In this document: piece by piece, positions 8,638 through 17,535 of the stretch
Position numbering within the stretch: the stretch's first letter is position 1
How the letters are laid out: each line of letters starts with the position of its first letter
Assembly (NCBI GenBank): GCA_019419525.1
Contig: DXZU01000033.1
Span: forward strand, 1-64,000
Source: Collinsella sp.
Lineage (GTDB): Bacteria; Actinomycetota; Coriobacteriia; Coriobacteriales; Coriobacteriaceae
Length of the DNA: 64,000 nt
Direction of reading: 5' to 3'
Notes under the pieces: generated by a model
Told to the model about the DNA's origin: nothing
The model's input: only the letters and a program-made list of their open reading frames with translations
Database searches by the model: none
Position numbers and translations under genes: made by a program

Positions 8638-9885
8638 ATGGAACAGAGAGTTGCAATCACCGGCATCGGTGCCGTATCGCCGCTCGGCAACACCGCGCTT
8701 GCCACCTGGGCGGCCATGTGCGCCGGGACCTGTGGCATCGGCCCGATCACGCACTTCGATACCGATGCGTTTACCGTCAAGGTGGCGGCCGAAGTCAAGG
8801 GCTTTGACGGCAACGAGTACTTTGGCAAGCGTGACGCCAAGCATCTCGACCCCTGCGTTCAGTTTGCGATGGCGGCTTCGGACGAGGCAATGCACGATGC
8901 GGGCTTTGATGTCGAAGGCGCCATCGATCGTGAGCGCCTGGGCGTCTACGTGGGCTCGGGCGTGGGCGGCATGACGACGCTCGTCGACAACGTCCACACG
9001 ATCGCCGATCGTGGACCTCGCCGCGCATCGCCCTATATGATTGCGATGATGATCCCCAACATGGCTTCGGGCAATATCGCGATCCGCCACAAGGCAAAGG
9101 GACCGACCCTGCCAGTCGTGACTGCTTGCGCGACCTCGGCCCATGCGGTGGGCGAGGCGTTCCGCGCCATCAAGCACGGCTATGCCGACGCGATCCTCGC
9201 GGGCGGCGCCGAGGCGGCCATTATCCCCGATGCCGTTGCAGGCTTTACGTCCTGCCGCGCATTGACCACCAACCCCGATCCTGCGACGGCTTGCCGCCCG
9301 TTCGATGCAGACCGCGACGGCTTTGTGATGGGCGAGGGCGCTTGCGTGCTGGTACTCGAGAGCATGGAACATGCGCAGGCGCGCGGTGCGCACATTTATG
9401 CCGAGGTCGTGGGCTACGGCAACACCGATGATGCTTATCACATCACGAGTCCCGATCCCGAGGCTGCCGGCATTGCCCGCGCGATATCGCTGGCGGTGGC
9501 CGAGGGCGACGTCAAGCCTTCCGAGGGCCTCTACATCAATGCCCACGGCACCTCGACCAAGCTTAATGATTCGTCCGAGACGGCGGGCATTAAGCGAGCG
9601 CTCGGCGAGGACGCGGCGCGCGCCGCACATGTCTCGTCGACCAAGTCGATGACGGGGCACATGATCGGTGCCACGGGGGCCATCGAGGTCATGGCCTGCG
9701 CCATGGCACTCGAGCAGGGCGTGGTGCCGCCGACCATTAACTACCACACGCCCGATTCCTCCTGCGATCTTGATTACACGCCCAATCGCGCGGTTCGCGC
9801 CGACCTTACCTGGGCGCTTTCGACCAACCTGGGCTTTGGCGGGCACAACGCCGCCATCGCGCTGCGTAGATATACGAGGAGCTAG
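8638..9885 (+). CDS. fabF: 3-oxoacyl-ACP synthase II
   Basis: FabF is the elongating condensing enzyme. The 415-residue product begins MEQRVAITGIGAVSPLGN and carries the Cys-His-His triad: Cys near 164 (VTACATSAH), His in NAHGTST and His in KSMTGHMIGATG. ATG 8638 is chosen because GAGGAG at 8626-8631 is 6 bases upstream; ATG 8635 and TTG 8620 are alternatives. It is the only elongating condensing enzyme in the operon. Confidence 0.95.
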   Translation: MEQRVAITGIGAVSPLGNTALATWAAMCAGTCGIGPITHFDTDAFTVKVAAEVKGFDGNEYFGKRDAKHLDPCVQFAMAASDEAMHDAGFDVEGAIDRERLGVYVGSGVGGMTTLVDNVHTIADRGPRRASPYMIAMMIPNMASGNIAIRHKAKGPTLPVVTACATSAHAVGEAFRAIKHGYADAILAGGAEAAIIPDAVAGFTSCRALTTNPDPATACRPFDADRDGFVMGEGACVLVLESMEHAQARGAHIYAEVVGYGNTDDAYHITSPDPEAAGIARAISLAVAEGDVKPSEGLYINAHGTSTKLNDSSETAGIKRALGEDAARAAHVSSTKSMTGHMIGATGAIEVMACAMALEQGVVPPTINYHTPDSSCDLDYTPNRAVRADLTWALSTNLGFGGHNAAIALRRYTRS

Positions 9886-9888
9886 AGC

Positions 9889-10362
9889 ATGGATTCCAAA
9901 AGACTTGCCGAGATAGCCGATGTGATGGAGGACCGCGGCCTCACGCGCGTACGCGTTGAGGAGCCCGATGGCACCGCGGTCGAACTCGAGCGCGCGAGTG
10001 TGGCGCAGCCGGTTGCCGTGCCCATGCCTATGCCGAGCGCCATGGCCGCTCAAGTTGCAGCTCCCACAGTCGCGCCTGCCGCACCGGAACCCGCCACGCA
10101 GACACCTACCGCCGCGCCGGAGCCCAAGGGCACCGAGGTGACTGCTCCCATGGTGGGCGTCTTCTATGCTGCCCCTGCGCCGGGCGACGAGCCGTTTGTG
10201 CGCGTGGGCTCCAAGGTCAAGGCCGGCGAGACCCTCTGCATCATCGAGGCCATGAAGGTTCTCAACGAGGTGACGGCCGAGGCAGACGGTGAGGTGCTCG
10301 AGATCTGCGTGGCCGACGGCGACCTCGTGGAGTTTGGCAGCTGCCTCATGAGGATCGGATAG
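9889..10362 (+). CDS. accB: Biotin carboxyl carrier protein of acetyl-CoA carboxylase
   Basis: AccB carries carboxybiotin between AccC and the carboxyltransferase. The 157-residue product has a short N-terminal domain, an Ala/Pro-rich linker (residues about 45-80) and a C-terminal biotinyl domain with EAMKV. The biotinylated Lys is near residue 123, about 35 from the C-terminus as in the family. It starts 4 bases after fabF. Its ligase is the divergent birA at the head of the operon. Confidence 0.95.
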   Translation: MDSKRLAEIADVMEDRGLTRVRVEEPDGTAVELERASVAQPVAVPMPMPSAMAAQVAAPTVAPAAPEPATQTPTAAPEPKGTEVTAPMVGVFYAAPAPGDEPFVRVGSKVKAGETLCIIEAMKVLNEVTAEADGEVLEICVADGDLVEFGSCLMRIG

Positions 10363-10371
10363 GTGATATCC

Positions 10372-10794
10372 ATGAACAAAGAAGAGCTCAAGAAGCTGTT
10401 ACCGCATCGCGAGCCGATGCTTTTGCTCGACGAAGCCGAGCTGGTGGGCGACGAGGCCCACGGCAAGATCACGATTACAGGCGACGAGTACTTTTTGCAG
10501 GGACATTTTCCGGGAAACCCGGTCGTTCCCGGCGTGATTCAGTGCGAGATGCTCGCCCAGAACTGCTGCGTGCTGCTGATGGGTGATGAGGAGGCGCGCG
10601 GCGCGACGCCGTTCTACACGAGTCTGGACAAGGTGCGCTTTAAGCGTCCGGTGCGCCCGGGCGACACGGTGGATCTAGTGTGCTCCATCACGCGTGCGCG
10701 CGGGCCGTTCCGCTTTGCGACGGGTACTGCGAGCGTCAACGGTGAGGTTTGCTGCCGCGCCGATATGTCTTTTGCACTCATGCACGAAAGTTAA
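10372..10794 (+). CDS. fabZ: 3-hydroxyacyl-ACP dehydratase
   Basis: FabZ is the hotdog-fold enzyme that dehydrates 3-hydroxyacyl-ACP. The 140-residue product starts with LKKLLPHREPMLLLDEAEL and has the active-site segment GHFPGNPVVPGVIQCEM, with catalytic His and Glu. ATG 10372 follows the AGGTGAT site; a GTG at 10363 immediately after the accB stop is possible but has no spacing for a ribosome site. The gene sits between accB and accC as in Streptococcus. Confidence 0.94.
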   Translation: MNKEELKKLLPHREPMLLLDEAELVGDEAHGKITITGDEYFLQGHFPGNPVVPGVIQCEMLAQNCCVLLMGDEEARGATPFYTSLDKVRFKRPVRPGDTVDLVCSITRARGPFRFATGTASVNGEVCCRADMSFALMHES

Positions 10795-10804
10795 GGAAGG
10801 CTCC

Positions 10805-12148
10805 ATGTTCGACAAAGTGCTCATCGCCAACCGCGGCGAAGTCGCGGTCCGTGTTATCCGCGCGTGCCGCGATATGGGCATCAAGACCGTCGCCGTTTAT
10901 TCCACGGCCGATGCGGACGCGCTACACGTGCAGCTTGCCGACGAGGCGTATTGCATTGGCGGCCCGCGTCTTGCCGAGAGCTACCTCAACGACGATGCCG
11001 TGCTCACCTGTGCCGTAAAGTCGGGAGCTAAGGCAATTCATCCCGGCTATGGCTTCTTTTCCGAGAAGGCGAGCTTCGTGCGCGACTGCGACAAGTTCGG
11101 TCTGGCGTTTGTCGGTCCTTCGGCCGAGGTGATCGACAGCATGGGCGACAAGGACGCCGCACGCCGAACGGCCGCTGCTGCGGGCGTGCCCATCGTGCCG
11201 GGCTGCGATTTGCTCAAAAGCCCCGAGGAAGCAACGGCCGAGGCCGAGCGCATCGGCTGCCCCGTGCTTATTAAGGCGCGCGCGGGCGGCGGCGGTCGCG
11301 GTATTCGCAAGGTCGAGCGCGTGGAAGATGCGGCAAAGGCGTTCATCGAGGCGCGTGCCGAGGGTGAGGCCGTTTTTGGCGACGGCGAGTGCTACATGGA
11401 GAAGCTCGTTGCGCCGGCGCATCACGTTGAGGTACAGATTATGGCCGATAAGCAGGGCCATGTGTTTTCGCTCGGCGAGCGCGAGTGCTCGGTGCAGCGC
11501 CGCAACCAAAAGCTGATCGAGGAGAGCCCCGCGCCGTGCCTCGACGGACGCGATGATATTCGCGCGCGCATGCACAAGGCCGCGCGCGACCTGGCTCGTG
11601 CCGTTGGCTATGAGGGCGCTGGCACCATCGAGTTTTTGTACTCAGATGACGGCAATTTCTACTTTATGGAAATGAACACGCGCTTGCAGGTGGAGCATCC
11701 GGTTACGGAGTTTGTGACCGATACCGACCTGGTTAAGTGGCAGCTGCGCGTGGCTGCCGGCCAGCCTCTGCCCTTTGAGCAGGAGGACGTACCGGTCCGC
11801 AACCACGCCATGGAGTGCCGCATCAATGCCGAAACGCCGGACTTTCTACCGTCATGTGGAACGGTCACCGCGTTGCGTGTGCCGGGTGGTCCGCGCGTGC
11901 GCTGGGATTCCGCCATGTTTACCGGAGCGAAAGTTCCGCCGTACTACGACTCCATGCTCGGCAAGCTCATCGTGTGCGCGCCCACGCGTGACGGTGCCAT
12001 TCGCAAGATGCGCTCGGCCCTGGGCGAGCTCGTGATTGAGGGCGTGAGCGAAAATAGCGAGCTTCAGCTCGACGTGCTGGCAAACGACGAGTTTTTGTCG
12101 GGCATGTATCACACCGATCTGATGGGGCATCTCTATGCTGATGAATAG
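10805..12148 (+). CDS. accC: Biotin carboxylase subunit of acetyl-CoA carboxylase
   Basis: AccC carboxylates the biotin on AccB with bicarbonate and ATP. The 447-residue product has the N-terminal MFDKVLIANRGEVAVRVIRA, the ATP-grasp glycine-rich loop KARAGGGGRGIRKV, and MNTRLQVEHPVTE near the active site. The length is usual for stand-alone biotin carboxylases. AAGGAAGG precedes the ATG. Its last 14 bases overlap accDA. Confidence 0.96.
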   Translation: MFDKVLIANRGEVAVRVIRACRDMGIKTVAVYSTADADALHVQLADEAYCIGGPRLAESYLNDDAVLTCAVKSGAKAIHPGYGFFSEKASFVRDCDKFGLAFVGPSAEVIDSMGDKDAARRTAAAAGVPIVPGCDLLKSPEEATAEAERIGCPVLIKARAGGGGRGIRKVERVEDAAKAFIEARAEGEAVFGDGECYMEKLVAPAHHVEVQIMADKQGHVFSLGERECSVQRRNQKLIEESPAPCLDGRDDIRARMHKAARDLARAVGYEGAGTIEFLYSDDGNFYFMEMNTRLQVEHPVTEFVTDTDLVKWQLRVAAGQPLPFEQEDVPVRNHAMECRINAETPDFLPSCGTVTALRVPGGPRVRWDSAMFTGAKVPPYYDSMLGKLIVCAPTRDGAIRKMRSALGELVIEGVSENSELQLDVLANDEFLSGMYHTDLMGHLYADE

Positions 12149-13859
12149 AAAAGCGAAGACGGTCAATGTCCTTGAGGGGCCGATAACCGAGTCGTGCGCC
12201 GAGTTCCCCGCGCGCCACGTGTTTGTCAAATGCCCGGAGTGCCGCCGTGTGATCGATGAGGCGCGCCTGCACGACAACCTCGAGGTCTGCCCTCGTTGCG
12301 GCAAACACTTTCGCGTGAGCGGTCGCGCGCGCATGCGCATGACGGTCGACGCGGGTACCTTTGAGGAATGGGATGCCGATCTGGCGTCGAAGGACTTCCT
12401 CTCGTTTCCCGGTTATGCCGACAAGCTTAAGAGCGTGAGCGAGCGTTCGGGCGAGCGCGATGCCGTTGTGTGCGGCAGGGGCAAAATCTGCGGCTGCGAT
12501 ACCGCGCTCTTCTTTATGGATGCCAACTTTATGATGGGCTCAATGGGCTCCGTGGTGGGCGAGAAGATCTGTCGTGTCTTTGAGCGCGCGGCCGAGTTGG
12601 GGCTGCCGGTCGTTGGCTTTACCGTATCGGGCGGCGCCCGCATGCAGGAGGGCGTGACCTCGCTCATGCAGATGGCCAAGATTTCTGCGGCGGTTAGGCG
12701 CCACAGCGAGGCGGGCGGCCTGTATATCACGGTGCTCACCGATCCCACGACCGGAGGTGTAACCGCGAGCTTTGCCATGGAGGGCGACATTATCCTGGCC
12801 GAGCCCGATGCCCTGACGGCATTTGCCGGCCCGCGCGTGATCGAGCAGAACATGCACAAGCGTCTGCCCAAGGGATTTCAGCGTTCCGAGTTTTTGCTGG
12901 AGCACGGCTTTTGCGATGCCGTTGTTCCGCGTGGTGAGATTGCGCTCACGGTAGGCGAGCTGCTGGCGCTGCACGAAGGGCACGCGCCCGGCCTGGGGGC
13001 ACCGCATGAGATCGTGCATACGGGTCGTCGCGACAAAAAGCTGGGACACTTGTTTAAGCGCTCGGCCGCACCAAAAAGCGCGCTCGAAATCGTCAAACAG
13101 ACTCGCTCGGCGAACCGCGCCACGGCAGGCGAGATGATCTCGTTGGGTCTCGACGGATTCGTAGAGCTGCACGGCGACCGCTACTTTGGCGACGATGCTG
13201 CCGTGGTGGCTGGCATTGGCTGGAAAGACGGATGCCCCGTAACGGTCATCGCCATCGAGCGCGGCACCACGACCAAAGAGCGCATGCGTCGCAACTTTGG
13301 TATGGCACATCCCGAGGGCTACCGCAAAGCGCGTCGCCTTATGCGCCAGGCCGAAAAGTTTGGTCGACCGGTTCTGTGCCTGGTCGATACTTCGGGCGCG
13401 TTTTGCGGCATCGGTGCCGAGGAACGCGGCCAGGGCGAGGCGATTGCCCAGAATCTCATGGAGATGAGCGGCCTTAAGACGCCGATTGTCTCGGTGGTGA
13501 CAGGCGAGGGCGGCTCTGGTGGCGCGCTGGCGCTATCCGTGGCCGACCGCATCCTGATGTTCTCGAGCTCGGCCTATTCGGTCGTGAGCCCCGAGGCCTG
13601 TGCGTCAATCCTGTGGAAGGATACCGACCGCGCGAATGAGGCCGCCGAAGCGCTTAAGCTCACGGCCCCCGATCTGTTGGCGCTCGGCATCATCGACGGC
13701 ATTGTTGACGATAGGGGCCTGTCGCATGAGGAGATCGCCGGTGCCGTCATGTCCTCGGCATTTGATGCCTTCGATACGCTTGGGCAGCTCGACGACGCGA
13801 CCCTCACAAACCTCCGCTACGAAAAGTACCGCGCAATCGGTCGGTACCGCACGATGTGA
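12135..13859 (+). CDS. accDA: Fused acetyl-CoA carboxylase carboxyltransferase beta-alpha (AccD-AccA)
   Basis: This 574-residue protein combines both carboxyltransferase subunits, which move the carboxyl group from biotin to acetyl-CoA. Residues about 1-290 are AccD-like: a four-cysteine zinc ribbon (CPEC...CPRC, near 33-55) and GFTVSGGARMQEG. From about residue 305 it is AccA-like: LGLDGFVELHGDRYFGDD, AIERGTTTKERMRRNFGM and GEGGSGGALAL. The junction is continuous with no stop. It starts inside accC (ATG 12135, or 12141) and ends the fab operon. Confidence 0.94.
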   Translation: MLMNRKAKTVNVLEGPITESCAEFPARHVFVKCPECRRVIDEARLHDNLEVCPRCGKHFRVSGRARMRMTVDAGTFEEWDADLASKDFLSFPGYADKLKSVSERSGERDAVVCGRGKICGCDTALFFMDANFMMGSMGSVVGEKICRVFERAAELGLPVVGFTVSGGARMQEGVTSLMQMAKISAAVRRHSEAGGLYITVLTDPTTGGVTASFAMEGDIILAEPDALTAFAGPRVIEQNMHKRLPKGFQRSEFLLEHGFCDAVVPRGEIALTVGELLALHEGHAPGLGAPHEIVHTGRRDKKLGHLFKRSAAPKSALEIVKQTRSANRATAGEMISLGLDGFVELHGDRYFGDDAAVVAGIGWKDGCPVTVIAIERGTTTKERMRRNFGMAHPEGYRKARRLMRQAEKFGRPVLCLVDTSGAFCGIGAEERGQGEAIAQNLMEMSGLKTPIVSVVTGEGGSGGALALSVADRILMFSSSAYSVVSPEACASILWKDTDRANEAAEALKLTAPDLLALGIIDGIVDDRGLSHEEIAGAVMSSAFDAFDTLGQLDDATLTNLRYEKYRAIGRYRTM

Positions 13860-13885
13860 CAAAGGGGCAGTCCGCATGTCACATT
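13855..13885. repeat. Palindromic repeat upstream of EIIC gene
   Basis: TGTGACA and TGTCACA flank AAGGGGCAGTCCGCA. A close relative with TGCGACA/TGTCGCA arms lies at 15120-15149, on the other side of the EIIC gene. The accDA stop codon lies inside this copy. Confidence 0.6.
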
Positions 13886-13899
13886 GGGAAAGGCGTTCC

Positions 13900-15114
13900 A
13901 TGTCACAAGTTTCTAACACCTCGTTTACAACGACGGTTTCATCAAACGCCATGGCCGTGGTGGACTATCTGTCCAAAAGCATGATGTCGGCGCTGCCCTT
14001 TATTGTCTGCGCGGCGTTGTTCCGCACCGTCGCCGTCATTATGGGCGAAGACATGCTGGGCCTGTGGCCTGCCGATTCCGAAATCTATCGCCTGTTCTAC
14101 AGTTGGCTCTATAACGCCGGTTACTACTTTTTGCCCATCTATCTTGGTTGGGCGGCTGCCCGCCAGCTCGGTTGCTCGGAACAACTGGGCATGATGCTGG
14201 GCGGCGTATTGATTGCGCCCGATCTGCTTAAGCTCGTCGATGCCGCATCGACGGCGGGGGCATCGATGACTTCCGTGTATGGCCTGCTTCCCGCGCCGGT
14301 CAACGATTACACGACGACTGTTATTCCGGTTCTCATCTCGGTACCCGTGCTATGGCGAGCGGAGTGTTTCTTCCAGCGCGTTATCCCTAAGGCCGTGGCG
14401 TTTTCGTTCGTTCCGTTTGCGACCATGCTCGTCATGGTTCCGGTTTCGCTGTGTATCACGGCGCCGGCGGGCAGCTATTTGGGCATGCTGTTGGGCCAGC
14501 TTATGTTTATGCTTGGCAATTCCGGCGGCATCGTGTCGCTGCTCACGCTCATGGGGCTTGCCGCGGGCTGGGAGTTCCTAAAGATCGCGGGCGTCAGCAG
14601 CGTTGTCCTATCGCTCGCCTATGCGCAGTTTATGAGTGTGGGAACGGATTCGTGCATCCTGATCGCCGCGACGATGGCAACGTTCGCCGTTTGGGGCATG
14701 CCTTTTGGCGCGTCGCTCCGCGTTGCGGATAAGGACGAGAAGGCGCTCATGCTGGGCTATTCAATCTCGGGTATTCTTGGCGGCGTAAGCGAGCCAGCGC
14801 TGTACGGATGCGGCTTTAAATATGGCAGGTGTCTGACGTGCATGGCCGTTGGCGGCGCCGTCGGAGGACTTGTTGCGGCCGTAGGCCACGTTACGGCTTA
14901 TACCATCGGTATGACGAATGTTCTTATGGTCATTGGCTTTGCCACGGGCGGCATCTCGAATCTGCTGTGGTGCTGCGCTGCCGGCGGCGCAGCATTTGCG
15001 GTGTCTGCGGCGCTGAGCTGCTGTTTTGGCGTGGTGCCGGCGAAGGGGCAGGTGACGGGGGACGGAGCCGATTTGCCCGAAACCTCGAAGAGCGTGGCCG
15101 AGGCAAGCGCATAA
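13900..15114 (+). CDS. PTS transporter EIIC domain protein
   Basis: EIIC proteins form the membrane channel of phosphotransferase sugar importers. The 404-residue product is hydrophobic throughout, with about ten predicted membrane segments, and shows the glucose/sucrose-type EIIC signature GVSEPALYGCGFKYGR near residue 300. No EIIB or EIIA domain is fused, and none is encoded nearby, so it would need partners elsewhere. ATG 13900 is preferred to ATG 13876 because the latter lies inside a palindromic repeat. The substrate cannot be told. Confidence 0.82.
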   Translation: MSQVSNTSFTTTVSSNAMAVVDYLSKSMMSALPFIVCAALFRTVAVIMGEDMLGLWPADSEIYRLFYSWLYNAGYYFLPIYLGWAAARQLGCSEQLGMMLGGVLIAPDLLKLVDAASTAGASMTSVYGLLPAPVNDYTTTVIPVLISVPVLWRAECFFQRVIPKAVAFSFVPFATMLVMVPVSLCITAPAGSYLGMLLGQLMFMLGNSGGIVSLLTLMGLAAGWEFLKIAGVSSVVLSLAYAQFMSVGTDSCILIAATMATFAVWGMPFGASLRVADKDEKALMLGYSISGILGGVSEPALYGCGFKYGRCLTCMAVGGAVGGLVAAVGHVTAYTIGMTNVLMVIGFATGGISNLLWCCAAGGAAFAVSAALSCCFGVVPAKGQVTGDGADLPETSKSVAEASA

Positions 15115-15119
15115 ACCTG

Positions 15120-15149
15120 TGCGACAAAGGGACGGTCCCGCATGTCGCA
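15120..15149. repeat. Palindromic repeat downstream of EIIC gene
   Basis: Nested arms TGCGACA/TGTCGCA and GGGAC/GTCCC form a compact hairpin. It resembles the copy at 13855-13885, so the EIIC gene sits between two related repeats. There is no T-run, which argues against a terminator. Confidence 0.6.
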
Positions 15150-15259
15150 TTCCAAGGCCGTGGCCCGTGTGGGTTGCGGCCTTTTTGTATCTGGGAGACA
15201 AAGTGGCTACACTACAATCCGTTTGAGCAATAGATATATAGGTAGTACCGTGGGGGCGG

Positions 15260-16420
15260 ATGCAGATGGTCGAGTGGATTGTTCGTCGTGCGCAGGGCGA
15301 CCGTGCACGCGTGGGAACGTTGACGGGTATGGTGTGTATTCTCGCCAATGTGGCACTATGCGCTGCGAAGGGTGCAATTGGCGTGCTGTCGGGATCGGTT
15401 TCAATCGTGGCGGACGCTATGAACAACCTGTCTGATGCCAGCTCGAACATCGTGAGCGTGCTTGGCTTTAAGCTGGCGGGCAAGCCGGCAGACCCCGAGC
15501 ATCCTTACGGCCATGGCCGCTACGAGTATCTCTCGGGTCTGGTCGTGGCGGCGCTCGTGCTGCTGATCGGCCTTGAGCTTATCAAGTCCTCGGTTGAGCG
15601 CGTCATCCACCCCGAACCTGTCGAGTTCTCGCTTGCCCTGGTGGCAGTCCTTGCGCTTTCGATGGTCGTAAAGCTTTGGATGGCGGCCCTCAACCAAAAA
15701 CTCGGCGATCGCATTGAGTCCGAGACGCTGCATGCGACCGCGCAGGATTCCAAGAACGATGTTCTAGCCACGGGCGCCGTGTTGGCGTGCGCGATTGTTT
15801 CGCAGGTGACGCATATCAATCTAGATGCATGGGTCGGCCTTGCCGTTGGCGCCTATATTGGCTGGAGCGGCTTTGAACTCATCCAGGATACGGTGAGCCC
15901 GCTTTTGGGCCAGGCGCCCGATCCTAAGCTGGTCAAGCACATTCGAGACAAAATCATGAGCTACCCCGGCGTTTTGGGCGTTCACGATTTGATGGTTCAC
16001 GACTACGGCCCAGGCAGAAAGTTCGCAAGTGCCCACGCCGAGATGGCGGCTGAGGCCAGCCCGCTGGAAAGTCACGACACGCTCGACAACATTGAACAGG
16101 CATTTAGGAACGAAGACGGCATGATTGTCACGCTCCATTACGACCCCATCGTGACCGACGATCCAAAGGTGGCGAGCATGCGTCTGCGCGTCAACGCTAT
16201 GGCTCAAGAGATTGATAGCCGCCTCTCGATCCACGACCTACGCTGTGTTCCGGGCCCCACGCACACCAACGTGATCTTTGACTGCGTGCGTCCCTCGGAT
16301 CTGCAGATGAGTGCCGAAGACTTAAAGCACGCGCTGGCACAACGGGTCGAATCGGAATATCCCAAGTCGATTGCCAAGATCACGATCGACGAAGACTACG
16401 TAGGGCATACTCACGAGTAA
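15260..16420 (+). CDS. Cation diffusion facilitator family transporter
   Basis: CDF proteins export divalent metals (Zn, Fe, Mn, Co) in exchange for protons. The 386-residue product has six predicted membrane helices in the first 210 residues. It carries the family segments GSVSIVADAMNNLSDASSN (helix 2) and HPYGHGRYEYLSG, plus AQDSKNDVLAT on helix 5. A cytosolic C-terminal domain follows, longer than in small CDFs. The substrate cannot be assigned with confidence. It stands between the EIIC gene and a phosphatase gene, with its own upstream gap. Confidence 0.9.
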   Translation: MQMVEWIVRRAQGDRARVGTLTGMVCILANVALCAAKGAIGVLSGSVSIVADAMNNLSDASSNIVSVLGFKLAGKPADPEHPYGHGRYEYLSGLVVAALVLLIGLELIKSSVERVIHPEPVEFSLALVAVLALSMVVKLWMAALNQKLGDRIESETLHATAQDSKNDVLATGAVLACAIVSQVTHINLDAWVGLAVGAYIGWSGFELIQDTVSPLLGQAPDPKLVKHIRDKIMSYPGVLGVHDLMVHDYGPGRKFASAHAEMAAEASPLESHDTLDNIEQAFRNEDGMIVTLHYDPIVTDDPKVASMRLRVNAMAQEIDSRLSIHDLRCVPGPTHTNVIFDCVRPSDLQMSAEDLKHALAQRVESEYPKSIAKITIDEDYVGHTHE

Positions 16421-16459
16421 GGCTGTGCCGGCAAAGCAGGTTATGCAGAAGGGGAGAGC

Positions 16460-17086
16460 ATGAAGAAGCTGTATCTACTCCGCCACGGTCAGACGGAGTT
16501 CAACGTCAAAAAGCTGGTCCAGGGCCGCTGCGATTCTCCGTTGACCGATCTGGGCCGCAAGCAAGCGGGAATGGCAGCCGCATGGCTCAAAGCCCACGGC
16601 GTCGTCCCCGACAAAGTGGTCTCTTCGCCCTTAGGCCGAGCCATGGACACGGCAAGTCTCGTCGCAACCGAACTCCTCGGCCGGGATGCAGCAGTCGAGC
16701 CCTGCGAAGGCATCATCGAGCGCAGCTACGGCACCTTCGAAAAAGGCCCCCACGACGCCCTGCCCACCGACGTCTGGGACCCCGGCGAGGACCTGATCCC
16801 ATTTGGCGGAGAAGGAAGCCATGCCCTGCAGGAGCGCATGGTGGGCACCCTCACCAATCTCATGGGCGCCGAGGGCATCGAAACCCTCCTAGCAGTAAGC
16901 CACGGCAGCGCCAGCCGCCAATTCATCAAGGCTGCAGCCCCAGAGGGCTTCGAGCTCCCAACAAAACTCCCCAACTGCGCCATCATGATCTTCGATTTCG
17001 ATGGGGAAAAGCTACAAGCAGAAGGCGAGCCAATGCAATGTAAGTTCACCCTCCAGCAAATAGTGGACCCCCAACAAAGTAATTAG
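16460..17086 (+). CDS. Histidine phosphatase (phosphoglycerate mutase-like)
   Basis: This 208-residue protein has the phosphohistidine motif LLRHGQTEFN (catalytic His9), the second conserved arginine region SSPLGRAMDTA, Glu in IIERSYGTFE, and the distal SHGSASRQF. It fits the broad family of cofactor-independent phosphatases and mutases; the substrate is unknown. GGGGAGAG precedes the ATG. It lies 39 bases after the CDF gene and may be co-transcribed with it. Confidence 0.9.
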   Translation: MKKLYLLRHGQTEFNVKKLVQGRCDSPLTDLGRKQAGMAAAWLKAHGVVPDKVVSSPLGRAMDTASLVATELLGRDAAVEPCEGIIERSYGTFEKGPHDALPTDVWDPGEDLIPFGGEGSHALQERMVGTLTNLMGAEGIETLLAVSHGSASRQFIKAAAPEGFELPTKLPNCAIMIFDFDGEKLQAEGEPMQCKFTLQQIVDPQQSN

Positions 17087-17123
17087 CTGAGCGAGCAGAG
17101 TTAAGCAGACATCAACGTGTCGT

Positions 17124-17274
17124 CTCCCGAGCACGGCGGAGGGCCGGAGAAATATATTAAGGTCATCGCGAGTTCCGCACGCAAAGGAGAGCACTTAATG
17201 TGCTCTCCGTCTTGCGCAGGACTGTAGAGCAGGGACCTTAATATATTTCTCCGGCCCTCCGCCGTGCTCGGGAG
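17124..17274. repeat. 151-bp nested palindromic element with 41-bp perfect arms
   Basis: The arms 17124-17164 and 17234-17274 are exact reverse complements over 41 bp (outer end CTCCCGAGCACGGCGG, inner end ATATATTAAGGTC). The 69-bp centre holds a further perfect 9-bp hairpin (GGAGAGCAC, TTAAT loop, GTGCTCTCC at 17186-17208). There is no T-run and no obvious target duplication. It could be a miniature inverted-repeat element or a long hairpin RNA. Confidence 0.85.
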
Positions 17275-17325
17275 CCATCCACGCACTTTACCTGCGTAAA
17301 CAATGTGAGTGAAATATGAATCTCG

Positions 17326-17351
17326 ATGGATACGCCCGCAGCCGTGTATAC
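17326..17351 (+). promoter_or_regulatory. Conserved motif copy 2 upstream of rplC
   Basis: ATGGATACGCCCGCAGCCG runs into TGTATAC, matching the copy before rplB at 22 of 26 positions. TATACT at 17347-17352 could be a -10 box, but no good -35 lies 16-18 bases upstream. It sits about 185 bases before rplC. Confidence 0.45.
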
Positions 17352-17535
17352 TAAACAGCTGTGTGAAACCAGGGGAGTATTCTGGCTGGACAAAATGCCT
17401 GCTTAATAGGGTTGTCAGGTAGTCCGGGCGTAATACAAGACTGGGGAGCACGTCGTGTAAGTAGTGGTCCTCTAGGGGCGTACGCTCGGTGGTGTACGCA
17501 TTGTCCCAAGACCACGCGAGAGTTGGGATCATATC

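Noticed and set aside
17124..17274. Ordinary intrinsic terminator
   Set aside because: Arms are far too long, there is no T-run, and the centre is 69 bp.
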